From Modestobacter altitudinis (GTDB lineage Bacteria > Actinomycetota > Actinomycetes > Mycobacteriales > Geodermatophilaceae): 64,000 nucleotides of DNA. The notes beneath the pieces are model-generated. The model did not search any database, was not told where the DNA came from, and saw nothing but the letters and a program-made list of their open reading frames with translations. Made by a program: the position numbers and the translations under genes. The DNA is taken from positions 1 to 64,000 of the forward strand of contig NZ_SJEW01000002.1 of NCBI RefSeq assembly GCF_005930475.1. The letters run 5' to 3'. This document shows positions 1 to 7,807 of this stretch, piece by piece; the first letter of the stretch is position 1, and every line of letters begins with the position of its first letter.

Positions 1-4
1 CACC

Positions 5-1444
5 GTGTTCGAGTACGCCCCCGCGCCCGAGTCCCGGTCCATCGTCGACATCCGGCCCAGCTACGGGCTGTTCATCGACGGTGAGTTCACCGACGGCACC
101 GGCACGCCGCTGAAGACGGTCAACCCGGCCACCGAGGAGGTGCTCACCGAGGTCGCGACCGGCAGTGACTCCGACGTCGACCGCGCCGTCCGGGCCGCCC
201 GGCGCGCCTCCACCCGGGTCTGGGGCCCGATGCGACCGGCCGACCGCGGCAAGTACCTGTTCCGGATCGCCCGGCTGCTGCAGGAGCGGGCCCGCGAGTT
301 CGCCGTCCTGGAGACGCTGGACAACGGCAAGCCGATCCGGGAGAGCCGGGACGTCGACGTGCCCCTGGCCGCGGCGCACTTCTTCTACCACGCAGGCTGG
401 GCGGACAAGCTCGAGCACGCAGGCCTCGGCCCGGCCCCCCGCCCGCTCGGCGTCGCCGGGCAGGTCATCCCGTGGAACTTCCCGCTGCTGATGCTGGCCT
501 GGAAGGTCGCCCCGGCGCTCGCCGCGGGCAACACCGTCGTCCTCAAGCCGGCCGAGACCACGCCGCTGACCGCGCTGCTGTTCGCCGAGGTCTGCCGGCA
601 GGCCGACCTGCCCCCGGGCGTGGTCAACATCGTCCCCGGCGCGGGTGAGACCGGACGCGCCGTGATCAGCCACCCCGACGTGGACAAGGTGGCGTTCACC
701 GGCTCCACCGAGGTGGGCCGGTCGATCGCCCGCGCGGTGGCCGGCACCTCCAAGCGGCTCACCCTGGAGCTGGGCGGCAAGGCGGCGAACATCGTCTTCG
801 ACGACGCCCCGATCGACCAGGCCGTCGAGGGCATCGTCCGGGGCATCTTCTTCAACCAGGGCCACGTGTGCTGCGCCGGCTCCCGGCTGCTGGTGCAGGA
901 GTCGGTGCACGACGACGTCGTCGCGGCGCTGCAGCGGCGGATCGGCACCCTGCGCGTCGGTGACCCGATGGACAAGAACACCGACCTGGGCGCGATCAAC
1001 TCGGCGGAGCAGCTCGCCCGGATCCGCGAGCTGACCGCGTTCGGGGAGACCGAGGGCGCCACCTGCTGGCAGCCCGAGGGCGAGCTGCCCGGGCGCGGGT
1101 GGTGGTTCAAGCCGACCGTCTTCACCGACGTGTCGCCCGCGCACCGGATCGCCCGCGACGAGGTCTTCGGCCCGGTGCTGTCGGTGATGACCTTCCGCAC
1201 CCCCGACGAGGCCGTCGCCAAGGCCAACAACACCACCTACGGGCTCTCGGCCGGCATCTGGAGCGAGAAGGGCTCCCGGATCCTGTCCGTCACCAGCAAG
1301 CTGCGGGCCGGCGTGGTGTGGGCCAACACGTTCAACGAGTTCGACCCGACCTCGCCGTTCGGCGGCTACAAGCAGTCCGGGTACGGCCGCGAGGGCGGCC
1401 GGCAGGGCCTGGCCGCCTACCTCTCGACCGGAGACGCCCGATGA
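5..1444 (+). CDS. Aldehyde dehydrogenase family protein
   Basis: NAD(P)-dependent aldehyde dehydrogenase, cytoplasmic, oxidising an aldehyde to the carboxylate. At 479 residues it is full length for the ALDH superfamily. Visible are the catalytic Cys289 in NQGHVCCAG, the general base Glu255 in LTLELGG, and the cofactor-loop stretch VIPWNFPLLML near residue 153. The active-site loop has GH where most relatives have GQ. GTG at 5 is the first start available; the true start could lie just outside the window. The stop overlaps the next start as ATGA, so the pair is translationally coupled. In many actinobacteria such a pair follows deoC (deoxyribose-phosphate aldolase). A role in deoxyribose or acetaldehyde oxidation is therefore an inference, supported only by the nucleoside operon a few kb away. 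Confidence 0.9.
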   Translation: MFEYAPAPESRSIVDIRPSYGLFIDGEFTDGTGTPLKTVNPATEEVLTEVATGSDSDVDRAVRAARRASTRVWGPMRPADRGKYLFRIARLLQERAREFAVLETLDNGKPIRESRDVDVPLAAAHFFYHAGWADKLEHAGLGPAPRPLGVAGQVIPWNFPLLMLAWKVAPALAAGNTVVLKPAETTPLTALLFAEVCRQADLPPGVVNIVPGAGETGRAVISHPDVDKVAFTGSTEVGRSIARAVAGTSKRLTLELGGKAANIVFDDAPIDQAVEGIVRGIFFNQGHVCCAGSRLLVQESVHDDVVAALQRRIGTLRVGDPMDKNTDLGAINSAEQLARIRELTAFGETEGATCWQPEGELPGRGWWFKPTVFTDVSPAHRIARDEVFGPVLSVMTFRTPDEAVAKANNTTYGLSAGIWSEKGSRILSVTSKLRAGVVWANTFNEFDPTSPFGGYKQSGYGREGGRQGLAAYLSTGDAR

Positions 1445-2307
1445 CCGACCGGCTGGCCGTGCGCAAGACCTACAAGCTGTACCTGGGCGGGGCGTTCCCC
1501 CGCTCGGAGTCCGGCCGCACCTACGAGGTCACCGACACCAAGGGCCACTTCCTGGCCAACGCCGCCTGGGCCTCGCGCAAGGACGCCCGGGACGCCGTCG
1601 TCGCCGCCCGCGGCGCGTTCGCGAAGTGGTCCACCGCCACCGCCTACAACCGCGGCCAGGTGCTCTACCGGGTGGCCGAGGTGATGGAGGGCCGCGCCGC
1701 CCAGTTCGCCGAGGAGGTCGCCGCCGGCGAGGGCATCTCGTCGTCCAAGGCCCGGGCCGAGGTGGACGCCGCCATCGACCGGTGGGTCTGGTACGCGGGC
1801 TGGACCGACAAGCTGGCCGCGGTGCTGGGCAGCACCAACCCGGTCGCCGGTCCCTACTTCGGCTTCTCGCTGCCCGAGCCGACCGGGGTGGTGGCCGTCC
1901 TGGGACCGCAGCGCAGCTCGCTGCTGGGCCTGGTCAGCGTGCTCGCCCCGGTGCTGGCCGGCGGCAACACCGCCGTCGTCGTCAGCTCGAGGGCCCGGCC
2001 GCTGCCGGCCATCACCCTCGGGGAGGTGCTGGCCACCTCCGACGTCCCGGGTGGGGTGGTGAACCTGCTGACCGGGGACGCTGCCGAGATCGGCCCGTGG
2101 CTCGCCGAGCACGCCGATGTCGACGCGATCGACCTGGCGGGCGCCCCGGCGCCGCTGGCGATGGAGCTGGAGCGCTCCGCGGCCGGCACGGTCAAGCGGG
2201 TGCTGCGGGCACCCGCCGAGGAGCCGGACTGGACCGCCGACCCCGGCCTCACCCGGCTCCGCCCCTTCCTGGAGACCAAGAGCGTCTGGCATCCGATCGG
2301 CATGTGA
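1441..2307 (+). CDS. Truncated aldehyde dehydrogenase-like protein, catalytic domain absent
   Basis: A 288-residue protein homologous to the N-terminal, cofactor-binding part of aldehyde dehydrogenases (YKLYLGGAFPRSESGRTYEV near the start, PTGVVAVLGPQRSSLLG in the middle). It ends before the region that carries the catalytic Cys and the C-terminal oligomerisation segment. The usual Glu-containing LELGGK motif is also missing. ATG at 1441 overlaps the upstream stop (ATGA). The reading frame is intact to its stop, so this looks like a maintained short paralogue and not a recent break. It may be a structural partner of the full-length enzyme just upstream. That idea rests on tight coupling, not on a known activity. 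Confidence 0.8.
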   Translation: MTDRLAVRKTYKLYLGGAFPRSESGRTYEVTDTKGHFLANAAWASRKDARDAVVAARGAFAKWSTATAYNRGQVLYRVAEVMEGRAAQFAEEVAAGEGISSSKARAEVDAAIDRWVWYAGWTDKLAAVLGSTNPVAGPYFGFSLPEPTGVVAVLGPQRSSLLGLVSVLAPVLAGGNTAVVVSSRARPLPAITLGEVLATSDVPGGVVNLLTGDAAEIGPWLAEHADVDAIDLAGAPAPLAMELERSAAGTVKRVLRAPAEEPDWTADPGLTRLRPFLETKSVWHPIGM

Positions 2308-2373
2308 CGGTCCCCGGGCGGCGGAGCCGGAACCGGACTGCGGTGCCGCAGGCGGACCGGGCAGGATGGCGGG

Positions 2374-3813
2374 GTGGCCCGTCCCAGCATCGTCCCCATC
2401 GCCCTGACCCTCGACGACCGCACGGGCTACACGCTCTGGGCGCCGCCCTGGGAGGAGGACGGCGAGGAGTGGCAGGCGTTCCTCGGCAGCACCGTCGACC
2501 TGCCGGCGGACATCAACGACGACGACCCCGAGGCCCCCGGCCCCACCGCCGTCGTGCACCTGTTCCCCTCGCCCGCGGCGCTCGCCGCGTTCTGCCGGGT
2601 GAACACCGACCACGACCTGGCCGACCACCCCGTCTGGCCGGTCGTGTCGACGCTCGGACCCGAGGACCTGACCCCGGACGAGGACCACCGCTTCGATCTC
2701 GACGGGGTCTACGACGTGGTCGCGGAGAACCCCGACCGGTGGGCCGTCGACGAGCTGGCCGCGACCCTCGACATCGTCGGCCGGCTGGCCGAGTGCTGCG
2801 ACACCCCGGCCGAGGACGACGACGACGAGGACGACGACGACGACGAGACGGCGTTCGAGTCCGTCGCCGAACTGGTCTCCCGCCCCGAGGCCGCCGCCCT
2901 GGGCCTGGGCATCGACGCGTTCCTCGGCCGCGACGGCGAGGAGGCCTGGGCGCGCCTGGGCACCGCGATCGACGAGCTGTGGGAGGACGTCCTCGAGGAG
3001 CTGGACGACCACCTGGACTGGACCGGCGCCGGCACCGTCTCCCTCGAGGCCTACCCGTCCGCCGCCGAGGAGGCCGAGTCCCGGGTCGCCGAGCCGGAGG
3101 ACGACGACGAGGACGAGGACCTGGACGGCACCCCGGCCCGTCCCGCTGCCGGCTCGACCGCCGCGGCCCCGGCCGAGGCTGCGACCGCCGGCATCCGGAC
3201 GATCCGCAGCGGCAGCGAGCTCACCGCCACCCCGGCCGCCGTCGCGGCTGCGCAGGAGTTCTGGGAGGCGGTCGGCATCCTCCCGGTCGAGCTGGTGGTC
3301 CCCGACGGCGCCGGGCTGACGCTGCGCTGCTACGTCGAGGACCGGGCCCGGTTCCTCGGCCGCGAGGGCCAGGTCTTCCTCTTCCCGACGCCGGTCGACC
3401 TCGCCCGGTTCTGCGCCGGTGACGAGGCCCACGACCTGACCGAGATCGCGTCGTGGGCCGAGGTCGCCGACACCGACACCCTGCCGCTGCCGGCCGACCA
3501 GGACCGCTACGACCTGGTGGAGATCTCCGAGGTGCTCGGTGAGGTGGCCCAGGGAGCCGGCGGCCTGGTCGAGCTCCGGGCGCTGCTGCAGCCGGTCGAG
3601 GGGGTGCTCGACCTCGCCGAGTACGCCGACCTGCCGCGGGTGCAGCAGCAGCTGGGCGCCGACGCGCCGCTGGGCCGGGCCGTGGCCCGCGCCGACAGCG
3701 ACCCCCGCGCGCCGCTGGCCGCCGAGGAGGCACCGGCGCTGGTGAGCGCGTGGCAGCAGATCGTGGAGGACATCGGCACCGCGCTGGTCTTCCGCAGCGA
3801 CCTCCGTCGGTAG
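2374..3813 (+). CDS. Acidic hypothetical protein with an internal duplication
   Basis: I do not recognise an enzyme family. The 479-residue protein is very acidic, with Asp/Glu runs near residues 148-163 and 243-249. It has two related modules: around residues 60-130 (HLFPSP, then LAAFC, then HDL, then a Trp, then RFDL) and around 334-410 (FLFPTP, LARFC, HDL, Trp, RYDL). A Pro/Ala-rich linker separates them. There is no signal peptide or membrane segment, so it is probably cytoplasmic. GTG at 2374 is chosen because the conserved sequence begins at once after it; no clear ribosome binding site precedes it. It lies 66 bases after the aldehyde dehydrogenase pair, with no evident functional link. 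Similar actinobacterial proteins carry loose names in databases, which I do not adopt. Confidence 0.8.
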   Translation: MARPSIVPIALTLDDRTGYTLWAPPWEEDGEEWQAFLGSTVDLPADINDDDPEAPGPTAVVHLFPSPAALAAFCRVNTDHDLADHPVWPVVSTLGPEDLTPDEDHRFDLDGVYDVVAENPDRWAVDELAATLDIVGRLAECCDTPAEDDDDEDDDDDETAFESVAELVSRPEAAALGLGIDAFLGRDGEEAWARLGTAIDELWEDVLEELDDHLDWTGAGTVSLEAYPSAAEEAESRVAEPEDDDEDEDLDGTPARPAAGSTAAAPAEAATAGIRTIRSGSELTATPAAVAAAQEFWEAVGILPVELVVPDGAGLTLRCYVEDRARFLGREGQVFLFPTPVDLARFCAGDEAHDLTEIASWAEVADTDTLPLPADQDRYDLVEISEVLGEVAQGAGGLVELRALLQPVEGVLDLAEYADLPRVQQQLGADAPLGRAVARADSDPRAPLAAEEAPALVSAWQQIVEDIGTALVFRSDLRR

Positions 3814-3816
3814 CCG

Positions 3817-3892
3817 CCGTTGATCATGGGCGTCCTGCCGAACGACACGCCGTCCCTCGCGTGTCACCTGGCAACCACCCCATGATCAACGG
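3817..3892. repeat. Nested palindromic intergenic unit
   Basis: A 14-base perfect inverted repeat (CCGTTGATCATGGG at 3817-3830 and its complement at 3879-3892) encloses a second perfect 7-base repeat (GACACGC at 3844-3850, GCGTGTC at 3859-3865). The whole 76-base unit can fold into one bulged hairpin. It begins a few bases after the stop of the hypothetical gene and lies tail to tail with the helicase gene. It could terminate the plus-strand transcript or be a dispersed palindromic repeat. Confidence 0.6.
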
Positions 3893-3905
3893 AGTGAGCC
3901 GCGAA

Positions 3906-3952
3906 GACGGCAACGGCCGGCCCCCGCAGTGCGGGGACCGGCCGTTGCCGTC
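3906..3952 (-). terminator. Strong hairpin terminator after the RNA helicase gene
   Basis: Arms 3906-3927 and 3931-3952 pair over 22 positions with one mismatch and a 3-base loop. The hairpin lies 12 bases beyond the helicase stop codon. There is no long T tract on either side, as is common for terminators in GC-rich actinobacteria. It could act in both directions. Confidence 0.75.
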
Positions 3953-3964
3953 AGATGCTGCTGC

Positions 3965-5608
3965 TCAGAAGGAGCGAGCCGGGCGCGCGGGGCGACCGCT
4001 GGAACGCTGCCCCTCGACGGCGCCGCGGTACCCACCGGGACGACGGTCCCGGTCGCCGCCACCCGCGGAGCGATCCCGATCGCCGTAGGAGCGCTCGCCC
4101 GAGGGGCGGCCTCCGTACGAGCGGTCGCGGTCGCCACCGGCGGGATGGTCAGCAGCGGTGCGATCCCGATCGCCGTAGGAGCGCTCGCCCGAGGGGCGGT
4201 CTCCGTACGTGCGCTCGCGGTCGCCGGTGGGCCGACGCGGGCCACCCCGGTAGCCGGGACGGTCACCGGTGGGACGACGCCCGTCGCGGCCACCGGCCGG
4301 ACGACGCGACTCGCGCACCGGACGGACGATCGGCTCGACGAACGTGCCACCGGCGACGAGGTCGGTGATGGGCGCGTCGCCCGGACGGATCCGGCTCACC
4401 TGCGGGTCCAGCTTGGCCTGGCGGAACCGGCGCTTGGCCTGGCCCACCTGGTCGGGCAGGAGCAGCGAGACCACGACACCGGCGGCGCCGGCGCGCGCGG
4501 TGCGGCCGGAGCGGTGCAGGTAGGTCTTGTGGTCTGCCGGCGGGTCGTAGTGCAGGACCAGCGACACGTCGTCGACGTGGATGCCACGCGCGGCGACGTC
4601 GGTGGCCACCAGCACCGGGCTGCGGGCGTCGGTGAAGGCCTCCAGCGCCCGGCGACGGGCTGCCTGCGGCAGACCACCGTGGATGGGCTCGGCGTTGATG
4701 CCGGCGCGCTGCAGGTTCTCAGCGAGCCGGTCGGCGCCGTGCTGGGTGCGCACGAAGATGATGATCCGGCCCGGACGGGCGGCCATCGCCTCGGCGATCT
4801 TCAGCTTGTCCGGGAAGGACACGCTGTAGGCCAGGTGCTCGGCCTGGGGACCGGAGTCCTCGGCCTTGGCGACCTCGTGCCGCGCCGGGTCCTTGAGGTA
4901 GCGACGCACCAGGGTGTCGACCTCGCCGTCCAGCGTGGCGGAGAACAGCAGGCGCTGGCCGTCGGAGCGGGTCTGGTCGAGCAGCTCCTTGACCACCGGC
5001 AGGAAGCCGAGGTCGGACATGAAGTCGGCCTCGTCGATGACCGAGACGATGACCTCGGAGAGGGTCGCCTCGCCCTGGTTGATCAGGTCCTGCAGCCGGC
5101 CGGGGGTGGCGATGAGGACGTCGACACCGCGACGCAGCTGCTGGATCTGGCGGTACATCGAGGCGCCGCCGTAGACGGCCGCCAGCTGCACGCCGTTGCT
5201 CTGGCCGAGGGGGGCCAGGTTGTCGTGCACCTGCTGGGCCAGCTCACGGGTCGGGACCAGGATCAGGCCGCGGGGTGCGCGGCGACCCTGCTGCACGTCC
5301 GCGCCGAGGCGGGCCAGCAGCGGCAGGCCGAAGGCCAGCGTCTTGCCCGAACCGGTGGCGGCCTTGCCGAGCACGTCGCGCCCGGCGAGGGCGTCCGGCA
5401 GGGCGGAGGTCTGGATGGCGAACGGGTGGCGGATGCCCTTGCGCTCGAGCGCGGTGACCAGCGGCTGGGGCAGGCCCAGCTGGGCGAAGGTCGGGCCGGT
5501 GGGCTCGGCGGGGATCTCGGGGGTCTCCTCGGTCACGGCGGCCGTGATCTCGGGGAGGTCGTTCTGGCTTGCGGTGAACGGGGCGTCGACAGAGTCGAAC
5601 GAGGACAA
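3965..5608 (-). CDS. DEAD-box ATP-dependent RNA helicase
   Basis: ATP-dependent RNA unwinding, acting in ribosome assembly, RNA decay or cold adaptation. From TTG at 5608 the protein has 547 residues: a Q-motif region, Walker A ATGSGKT at 84-90, PTREL at 119-123, TPGR at 168-171, DEAD at 192-195, SAT near 232 and the helicase-C motifs (HRSGRTARAG). The last 110 or so residues are a Gly/Arg/Asp/Tyr-rich tail with repeated RPSGERSYGDRDR units, probably RNA binding. The frame stays open to 5761, but TTG 5608 has GGAG seven bases upstream and matches where conserved sequence begins. A long structured leader precedes it. RhlE/DeaD-like; the exact subfamily is uncertain. Confidence 0.92.
   Translation of the reverse strand: MSSFDSVDAPFTASQNDLPEITAAVTEETPEIPAEPTGPTFAQLGLPQPLVTALERKGIRHPFAIQTSALPDALAGRDVLGKAATGSGKTLAFGLPLLARLGADVQQGRRAPRGLILVPTRELAQQVHDNLAPLGQSNGVQLAAVYGGASMYRQIQQLRRGVDVLIATPGRLQDLINQGEATLSEVIVSVIDEADFMSDLGFLPVVKELLDQTRSDGQRLLFSATLDGEVDTLVRRYLKDPARHEVAKAEDSGPQAEHLAYSVSFPDKLKIAEAMAARPGRIIIFVRTQHGADRLAENLQRAGINAEPIHGGLPQAARRRALEAFTDARSPVLVATDVAARGIHVDDVSLVLHYDPPADHKTYLHRSGRTARAGAAGVVVSLLLPDQVGQAKRRFRQAKLDPQVSRIRPGDAPITDLVAGGTFVEPIVRPVRESRRPAGGRDGRRPTGDRPGYRGGPRRPTGDRERTYGDRPSGERSYGDRDRTAADHPAGGDRDRSYGGRPSGERSYGDRDRSAGGGDRDRRPGGYRGAVEGQRSSGRPARPARSF
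4071..4209. repeat. Imperfect 90-base direct repeat inside the helicase tail
   Basis: Segments 4071-4119 and 4161-4209 are identical except one base (4110 against 4200). They encode the repeated Arg/Asp/Tyr-rich units of the helicase C-terminal tail. The high DNA identity suggests recent duplication or conversion, and tail length may vary between strains. Confidence 0.7.
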
Positions 5609-5781
5609 GCGGGGACTCCGATACAGATCGGCGCGCGTCCCGTGGTGGTGCTTGCCGCCGGATGCCCGGCGGCCACACTGGTGATCGTCGCCGTCTGCGT
5701 TGACGCGTGATCTGCACGGATGCGCTGCCCGGACAGGACCGTCCGGGAGGATGGCCGGCACTCACCGGCACGATCAGGTTA
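5609..5781 (-). promoter_or_regulatory. Promoter and structured leader of the RNA helicase
   Basis: Reading the minus strand, TAACCT (plus coordinates 5776-5781) fits an actinobacterial -10 box and would give a leader of about 160 bases. The leader contains two perfect hairpins: 5728-5734 with 5741-5747 (7 base pairs) and 5654-5661 with 5666-5673 (8 base pairs, 4-base loop). GGAG and the TTG start follow. Long structured leaders are known for cold-inducible or autoregulated RNA helicase genes; regulation here is an inference. Confidence 0.5.
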
Positions 5782-5834
5782 GCAGCGTGGGCGCCGGATT
5801 GATTCCCGGGCCGGAGTGACGTGCCCCGCGTCGC

Positions 5835-6908
5835 TCAGCCGCGCAGTGCGGCGTACCCGGGGCGGACGACCTCGCGCAGCAGCCGGGACCGCTCCGCGTC
5901 GTCGAGGAAGGCCGCGGCGAGCGCACGCTCGGTGACCGTCTGCACGTCGTCCCAACCCCAGCGGTGGGCGGCGACGACGTCGGCGAACTCGCTGGTCAGC
6001 GACACCCCGCTCATCAGCCGGTTGTCGGTGTTGAGGGTCACCGTGAAGCCGCCGCGGTGCAGCCGGCCGACCGGGTGCGCGGCCAGCGAGGGGTAGGCGC
6101 CGGTCTGCACGTTGGACGAGGGGGCGACCTCCAGCGGCACCTGCTCCTCCAGCACCCGCCGGGCGACCGGGCCCAGCGGACCGTCCAGCGGCACCTCGTC
6201 GGCGATCCGCACGCCGTGCCCGAGCCGTTCGGCACCGGCGCCCTCCAGCGCGGCGCGGATGGACTCGATGCCGGCGGCCTCGCCGGCGTGGATGGTGCGG
6301 TGCGCGCCGGCCCGGTCCAGCAGCGCGATGGCGTCGGGGATGCGGTCCGGCGGGAACCCGTCCTCGGGCCCGGCGAGGTCGAAGCCGACGACACCGGAAC
6401 CCTGGTGCCGGACGACCTGCTCGGCGACCTCGACCCAGCGGTCGGCCTGGCGCATCGCGCACAGCAGGGCGCCGACGCCGATCGGCCGGCCCGCCGCGGC
6501 GGCCTCCCGGCTGCCCTGGGCGTACCCGTCGAGCATCGCCTCCACCGCGGTCTCCAGCGGCATTCCGGACAACAGCTCGGGCGCCATCCGCACCTCGGCG
6601 TAGACCACCCCGTCGGCCGCCAGGTCGAGCGCACACTCCCGGGCCACCCGCTGCACCGCCTCGGGCCGCTGCATCACCCCGACGGTGTGCGCGAACGTGA
6701 GCAGGTAACGCTCCAGCGAGCCGGAGTCCGCGGACTCGCGGAACCAGCGGCCGAGGGCCTCCGGCTCGTCGGCCGGCAGCTCGCGGTACCCGGCCTCGTC
6801 GGCGAGCTCGAGGACGGTCTGCGGCCGCAGCCCGCCGTCGAGGTGGTCGTGCAGCAGCACCTTGGGAGCGCGGGCGAGGGTGGTGGCGTCCAGTGGTGCG
6901 GCGGGCAT
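5835..6908 (-). CDS. add: Adenosine deaminase
   Basis: Hydrolytic deamination of adenosine (and deoxyadenosine) to inosine in purine salvage; zinc-dependent, cytoplasmic. The 357-residue protein has the metal site HDHLDGG (His20, His22), HAGEAAG with the catalytic Glu, SSNVQTG and the late metal-binding LNTDNRLMSG. All key residues are present and the length is normal. ATG at 6908 is preceded by a TAGCGT box only 6 bases away, with no ribosome binding site, which fits a leaderless transcript. The ABC permease stop lies just upstream, so it may also be read through from there. It belongs functionally with the nucleoside uptake and salvage operon at 8.8-15.7 kb. Confidence 0.93.
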   Translation of the reverse strand: MPAAPLDATTLARAPKVLLHDHLDGGLRPQTVLELADEAGYRELPADEPEALGRWFRESADSGSLERYLLTFAHTVGVMQRPEAVQRVARECALDLAADGVVYAEVRMAPELLSGMPLETAVEAMLDGYAQGSREAAAAGRPIGVGALLCAMRQADRWVEVAEQVVRHQGSGVVGFDLAGPEDGFPPDRIPDAIALLDRAGAHRTIHAGEAAGIESIRAALEGAGAERLGHGVRIADEVPLDGPLGPVARRVLEEQVPLEVAPSSNVQTGAYPSLAAHPVGRLHRGGFTVTLNTDNRLMSGVSLTSEFADVVAAHRWGWDDVQTVTERALAAAFLDDAERSRLLREVVRPGYAALRG

Positions 6909-6914
6909 CCCCGC

Positions 6915-6920
6915 ACGCTA
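6915..6920 (-). promoter_or_regulatory. Leaderless-type -10 box for add
   Basis: TAGCGT on the minus strand, 6 bases upstream of the ATG at 6908. With no ribosome binding site between, transcription would start at or next to the start codon. It nearly abuts the stop codon of the permease gene (6922-6924). Confidence 0.5.
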
Positions 6921-6921
6921 C

Positions 6922-7737
6922 CTACCGGTCGATCCTGTCCTGCCAGCGGAAGGTGCGGACGCAGAGCACCAGCCCGACGACGCACCAGATGCCGAGCACC
7001 AGGGCGACCCGGCCCAGCTCCCAGCTGCCGGCCGGTTCCTGGGCGGCGAGGGCGTCGGGGAGGAACACCGAGCGCAGACCCTGGGCCATCCACTTGAGCG
7101 GGAACAGCGCGGCGACCGTCTGCAGCCAGGTCGGCACCTGGCTGAACTGGAAGAAGACGCCGGAGATGAACTGCAGCACCAGGGCGATCGGGGTGACCGT
7201 CGCCGAGGCCGACCGGCCGTTGCGGGCCAGGCTGGAGACGGCGATGCCCAGCAGGGTGCAGGCCGCGGAGCCCAACCCGGCGACCCAGACGAAGGTGATC
7301 CAGTCCGAGCCCGAGGGCAAGTCGACGCCGTAGAACAGCGCGCCGATGGCCAGCAGGATCACGATGATCGCCAGCGTGACGGCGAAGACCTGGACGACCT
7401 TGCCGACGAAGTAGGCCGCCTTCGGCATCGGGGTGCCGGCCAGGCCCTTGAGCGTGCCGTCGCTGCGCTCGGTGGCGATGTTGATCGCCATGTTCTGCAG
7501 GCTGGCGCCGAGGATGCCGGCGGCGATCACCCCGGCCATGAAGTACTGGGTGAAGGAGACGCCGCTGCCCAGGTCGTAGTCCAGGACCGCGCCGAAGACG
7601 AGCAGCAGGATCACCGGGAACATCAGGGTGAAGACGACGGACTCCCGCTGCCGGAAGAACTCCTTGAGCTCCACCCCGGCGCGGGTGCGGCAGACGCTGC
7701 CGACCGACGGCAGCGGGCGCTCCACGGTGGTCACCAT
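6922..7737 (-). CDS. ABC-2 type transporter permease
   Basis: Membrane component of an ABC exporter of the drug-resistance/DrrB-like class. The 271 residues show an N-terminal cytoplasmic stretch, a first helix near 38-54 (VVFTLMFPVILLLVFGA) and about five further hydrophobic segments, normal for the family. The conserved loop TERSDGTLKGLAGTPMP typical of ABC-2 permeases is present. It lies 70 bases downstream of its ATPase partner on the same strand and is very probably co-transcribed with it. Substrate unknown; lipid-like or drug efflux is a family guess. Confidence 0.9.
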   Translation of the reverse strand: MVTTVERPLPSVGSVCRTRAGVELKEFFRQRESVVFTLMFPVILLLVFGAVLDYDLGSGVSFTQYFMAGVIAAGILGASLQNMAINIATERSDGTLKGLAGTPMPKAAYFVGKVVQVFAVTLAIIVILLAIGALFYGVDLPSGSDWITFVWVAGLGSAACTLLGIAVSSLARNGRSASATVTPIALVLQFISGVFFQFSQVPTWLQTVAALFPLKWMAQGLRSVFLPDALAAQEPAGSWELGRVALVLGIWCVVGLVLCVRTFRWQDRIDR

Positions 7738-7807
7738 GACATGCTCCCTCGGTCCGCTCGGCCGGTCACTCCGCTCCTCGCTCGCTGGCGCTCGCTGCGA
7801 TGCTCGT
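7738..7807. other. Short intercistronic GCTCG-rich spacer
   Basis: A 70-base gap between the ABC ATPase and permease genes. It is built of degenerate GCTCG/CGAGC units that read as multiple overlapping half-palindromes. GGGAG lies just upstream of the permease ATG. I see no gene or promoter here. Confidence 0.4.

Noticed and set aside
1417-3867. 816-codon open frame on the minus strand
   Set aside because: It is antisense to the second aldehyde dehydrogenase and the duplicated hypothetical protein, both with family-like sequence or clear internal structure. Its product is Gly/Arg/Val-rich, typical of antisense frames in GC-rich DNA.
4071-4209. CRISPR-like repeats
   Set aside because: Only two copies at a 90-base period, inside the coding sequence of the helicase tail and encoding the protein repeat.
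3929-5710. 593-codon open frame on the plus strand
   Set aside because: It is antisense to the DEAD-box helicase, whose motifs are complete.
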